Of a DNA stretch of 8,716 bases, positions 6,883 through 8,716 are shown piece by piece; positions within the stretch are counted from its first letter, which is position 1; every line of letters begins with the position of its first letter. Below the pieces are notes generated by a model, which worked only from the letters and a program-made list of their open reading frames with translations, was not told the DNA's origin and ran no database searches. Position numbers and translations under genes: made by a program. The stretch lies in NCBI GenBank assembly GCA_947623645.1, contig CANQHK010000046.1:1-8716 (forward strand). Reading direction: 5' to 3'. The DNA comes from an uncultured Bacilli bacterium (GTDB lineage Bacteria; Bacillota_I; Bacilli_A; RF39; UBA660).

Positions 6883-6910
6883 AAACTCGGACTTTTATAG
6901 TTCGAGTTTT
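6883..6910 (+). terminator. Probable terminator after tRNA-Thr
   Basis: A 10-base stem (AAACTCGGAC at 6883-6892 with GTTCGAGTTT at 6900-6909, one G-T pair) has a 7-base loop and is followed by only a short T-run (6907-6910, then A). It lies 10 bases after the encoded CCA and would end the yvcK-whiA-tRNA transcript. The T-run also serves as part of the next promoter's -35. Confidence 0.65.
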
Positions 6911-6935
6911 AAAATACTTAAATTTATGATATACT
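6907..6935 (+). promoter_or_regulatory. Promoter of the membrane-protein gene at 6958
   Basis: A -10 TATACT (6930-6935) is preceded by an extended TG (6927-6928). With a 17-base spacer the -35 is the weak TTTTAA (6907-6912), which overlaps the T-run of the upstream terminator. The extended -10 can compensate for the poor -35. The ribosome site AAAGGAG (6944-6950) follows, 7 bases before the ATG. Confidence 0.6.
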
Positions 6936-6957
6936 AAAAAAGAAAAGGAGTGAAGAA

Positions 6958-7866
6958 ATGAAAAAAGTATTAAAAGGATTTGCTTTAACAATCTTAGTAA
7001 TCGTTCTCTTTTTATCAACAACGGCCTTATTATTTCTAGTTTCTTTTAAAAATACATTCAGTAAAAACACGATGAAAAATATTGTTTCAAATATCCAAAT
7101 TGAACAAATTGTAGAAGAAAATCCTGAAGTAAAAGAAGAAATTCACGAAGCTTTTAAACCAATTTATGAAGAAACAGAAAAATATGGAATTGATGAAGAT
7201 GTTATTATTAAAATTATGGATTCCAAAGAAGTAAAGAATTTTCTTGGAAATATTACAGGAAATATTGTTGATTACGCAATTACTGGAGAAAACCATAAAT
7301 TAATCATGACGGAAGATATTGAAGAATTAGTAAGTGGAGCAATTGATAGTATTAATAACACTGGTTATGTTGAAATAAGTCCAAAAGAAAAAGAAGATAT
7401 TTTAAAAGTTGTAAGAGATCAAGCACAGGAATATCAGGAGGCCATTCCTGATACGAGTGTTTTTGAAAATCAATTGAGTGTTGAAGATAAAGAAAGTTTA
7501 AATCAGGTACGTTTTCTTTTAGGAAATGAATTAATGATTTATATAATTGTAGCAATGGTTCTTTCCATTTTAGGAATTCTTGCTTTAAAATGGAAAAATG
7601 CAAAATGGATTAAGTGGACGGCTATTACGGTTTTAGCTTCTTCCATCTTAGGAAGTCTAATAACAGGAATTTTATATTTGGCTAACGACATTTTATTGAA
7701 AGAAGATATACCTTATGTTTTTGATATAGTAAACAAAATCTTAAACTTGAATATTATTTTACAAATTAGTATTGTTGTAGCAATGATCGTGATATTAATT
7801 ATTTATAGCTACGTTTATAAGAGAAAAGCAAAACAATTTCAAGAACCAAAACTTGCAACAGATTAA
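6958..7866 (+). CDS. Four-helix membrane protein with acidic extracytoplasmic domain, function unknown
   Basis: I do not recognise this 302-residue protein. Hydrophobic helices lie at about 8-29, 191-211, 219-243 and 262-284. The basic N-terminus, the basic loop KWKNAKWIKW (211-220) between helices 2 and 3, and the KRKAK tail (288-292) fit a topology with both ends in the cytoplasm. Residues 30-190 would then be outside. That domain is rich in Glu, Asp and Lys, lacks cysteine, is probably helical, and shows no enzymatic motif I can name. There is no lipobox, and helix 1 looks like an anchor rather than a cleaved signal. A good ribosome site supports the start. The gene stands alone, between its own promoter and a terminator shared with the convergent LysM gene. 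It could be a wall-facing sensor or scaffold, but nothing in the sequence decides that. Confidence 0.87.
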   Translation: MKKVLKGFALTILVIVLFLSTTALLFLVSFKNTFSKNTMKNIVSNIQIEQIVEENPEVKEEIHEAFKPIYEETEKYGIDEDVIIKIMDSKEVKNFLGNITGNIVDYAITGENHKLIMTEDIEELVSGAIDSINNTGYVEISPKEKEDILKVVRDQAQEYQEAIPDTSVFENQLSVEDKESLNQVRFLLGNELMIYIIVAMVLSILGILALKWKNAKWIKWTAITVLASSILGSLITGILYLANDILLKEDIPYVFDIVNKILNLNIILQISIVVAMIVILIIYSYVYKRKAKQFQEPKLATD

Positions 7867-7899
7867 AAGAGCTGCCCATTTGTGGGAGCTCCTTTTTTT
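7865..7899. terminator. Bidirectional terminator between convergent genes
   Basis: Stem GAGCT-(g)-CCCA (7869-7878) pairs with TGGG-AGCTC (7883-7891), with one bulged G and a TTTG loop. On the plus strand it is followed by seven T (7893-7899); on the minus strand the AAAA at 7865-7868 gives a short T-run. It overlaps the stop codons of both flanking genes (plus-strand gene ending 7866, minus-strand gene ending 7898) and can serve both. Confidence 0.8.
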
Positions 7900-8716
7900 A
7901 TCCAACAGGAATCTTTAAAACTTGCCCAATACTTAAAGTATTACTTGTCAAATTATTGAGATTTTTAATCGTATCAACCGTTGTATTATAACGTCTAGCA
8001 AGAGCATACAAAGTATCTCCATTTTTAACAATATAAGAAATATACTGATTATTTCCACTGCTAGAAGTAGGAATCTTCAAAACCTGCCCAATACTTAAAG
8101 TATTACTCGTTAAATTATTGAGACTTTTAATTGCATCAACCGTTGTATTATAACGTCTAGCAATCGCATAAAGAGTATCTCCGTTAGAAACAATATAGGA
8201 AATAAAACCATCATTATCTCCACTAGAAGCAGTAGGAATCTTTAAAACTTGCCCAATACTTAAAGTATTACTTGTTAAATTATTAAGACTTTTAATGGCA
8301 TCAACCGTTGTACCATAACGTTGTGCCAAAGCATATAAAGTATCTCCACCAACGACTGTATACGAAATATAATCTTCATTGGTATCAGAATCAACTTCGG
8401 TTGGAATCTTTAGTTGTTGACCAATTTGCAAAGTATTGCTCGTCAGATTATTGAGATTTTTAATCGCATCGATCGTCGTATCATATTTCCTTGCAATTGA
8501 ATACAAAGTATCGCCAGCAGCAACGGTATAAGTCAAATATCCAGTATTTCCATTTCCACCATTTTCAATTGCACAATCATTCAAATTTCCATAAAGAGAA
8601 TTGATAAGATCCCAAGTTGTACTATTAACGACCCCCGTTACAGTCAAATCATTATTCATTTGAAACCGTTTTACAGCATTTTCTGTTTCCAAATCAAAAG
8701 TTGAATTAATAGGACC
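7898..8716 (-). CDS. Peptidoglycan-binding protein with PG_binding_1 and four LysM domains (5' end outside window)
   Basis: The reading frame is open to the right edge, so 272 C-terminal residues are seen and the start is missing. A TTG at 8690-8692 could be taken for a start but is internal: in-frame residues GPINSTFD precede it and are part of a PG_binding_1 domain (8591-8716; AVKRFQ then TVTGVVNSTTWDL). A Gly/Asn-rich linker (GGNGNTG) follows, then four LysM repeats at 8399-8539, 8231-8371, 8066-8206 and 7901-8044, each with a GDTLY core and an IGQ-LKIP end, joined by Ser/Asp/Asn-rich linkers. LysM binds GlcNAc-containing glycans, so the protein should be exported and held on the cell wall. 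Such architectures often belong to wall hydrolases, but no catalytic domain lies within the window; one may sit upstream. It is transcribed towards the membrane-protein gene and ends at a shared terminator. Confidence 0.92.
   Translation of the reverse strand, partial: GPINSTFDLETENAVKRFQMNNDLTVTGVVNSTTWDLINSLYGNLNDCAIENGGNGNTGYLTYTVAAGDTLYSIARKYDTTIDAIKNLNNLTSNTLQIGQQLKIPTEVDSDTNEDYISYTVVGGDTLYALAQRYGTTVDAIKSLNNLTSNTLSIGQVLKIPTASSGDNDGFISYIVSNGDTLYAIARRYNTTVDAIKSLNNLTSNTLSIGQVLKIPTSSSGNNQYISYIVKNGDTLYALARRYNTTVDTIKNLNNLTSNTLSIGQVLKIPVG
7908..8539 (-). repeat. Four tandem LysM-coding repeats
   Basis: Four direct repeats begin (low-coordinate side) at 7908, 8070, 8235 and 8403, each opening GGAATCTT. 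Periods are 162, 165 and 168 bases. The two at the 3' end of the gene (7908 and 8070) differ at 7 of the first 93 bases by my hand count, all transitions. The one at 8235 is close to these, while the one at 8403 is clearly more diverged. The conserved part encodes the second half of each LysM (TT-DAIK-LNNLTSNTL-IGQ-LKIP); linkers and the first half vary more. Confidence 0.9.

Noticed and set aside
6791..7021. Minus-strand reading frame containing the peptide RDRTCDLRVTSALLYQLSY
   Set aside because: This is the familiar translation of the antisense strand of a tRNA gene, often misannotated as a protein. It overlaps tRNA-Thr and the start of the membrane-protein gene.

Overview
The window is ordinary AT-rich bacterial chromosome with short intergenic gaps. 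It carries seven complete plus-strand protein genes, one tRNA gene, and one minus-strand gene that runs off the right edge. Gene content (WhiA, YvcK/GlmR, Lgt, a YvlD-like protein beside UvrA), strong AGGAGG-type ribosome sites and TATAAT promoters point to a low-GC member of the Bacillota, perhaps a Bacilli/Erysipelotrichia-like or RF39-like gut lineage. That placement is inference; no species is claimed. TGG is used for Trp and TGA ends yvcK, so the code is standard rather than the Mycoplasma one.

Bases 1-148 hold a clear sigma-A promoter with a possible weak LexA-like inverted repeat, and no convincing gene. Bases 149-4814 look like one transcription unit: uvrA (excision repair), a thymidine kinase, a small four-helix YvlD-like membrane protein, and lgt (lipoprotein diacylglyceryl transferase). 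The gaps are 9 and 21 bases and then an 8-base overlap. A strong hairpin terminator at about 4823-4855 closes the unit.

Bases 4880-6872 form a second unit: its own promoter, yvcK (glmR), whiA 4 bases later, then a tRNA-Thr(CGU) gene 14 bases after the whiA stop. A hairpin without a T-run spans the whiA stop, and a terminator-like hairpin follows the tRNA. YvcK and WhiA are commonly adjacent in Gram-positives and are linked to cell-wall precursor control and to growth/division respectively.

Bases 6907-7866 hold a promoter and an unrecognised four-helix membrane protein with an acidic domain of about 160 residues that should face outside. A shared bidirectional terminator separates it from a convergent minus-strand gene (7898 to the right edge). 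That gene encodes the C-terminal part of a wall-binding protein: a PG_binding_1 domain followed by four near-identical LysM repeats.

I see no mobile element, CRISPR array, defence cassette or clearly new system. The points most worth a second look are an unusual residue in the second ABC signature of UvrA, variant motifs in YvcK, two A-C mismatches in the tRNA, the whiA-tRNA junction, the homogenised LysM array and the unknown membrane protein.
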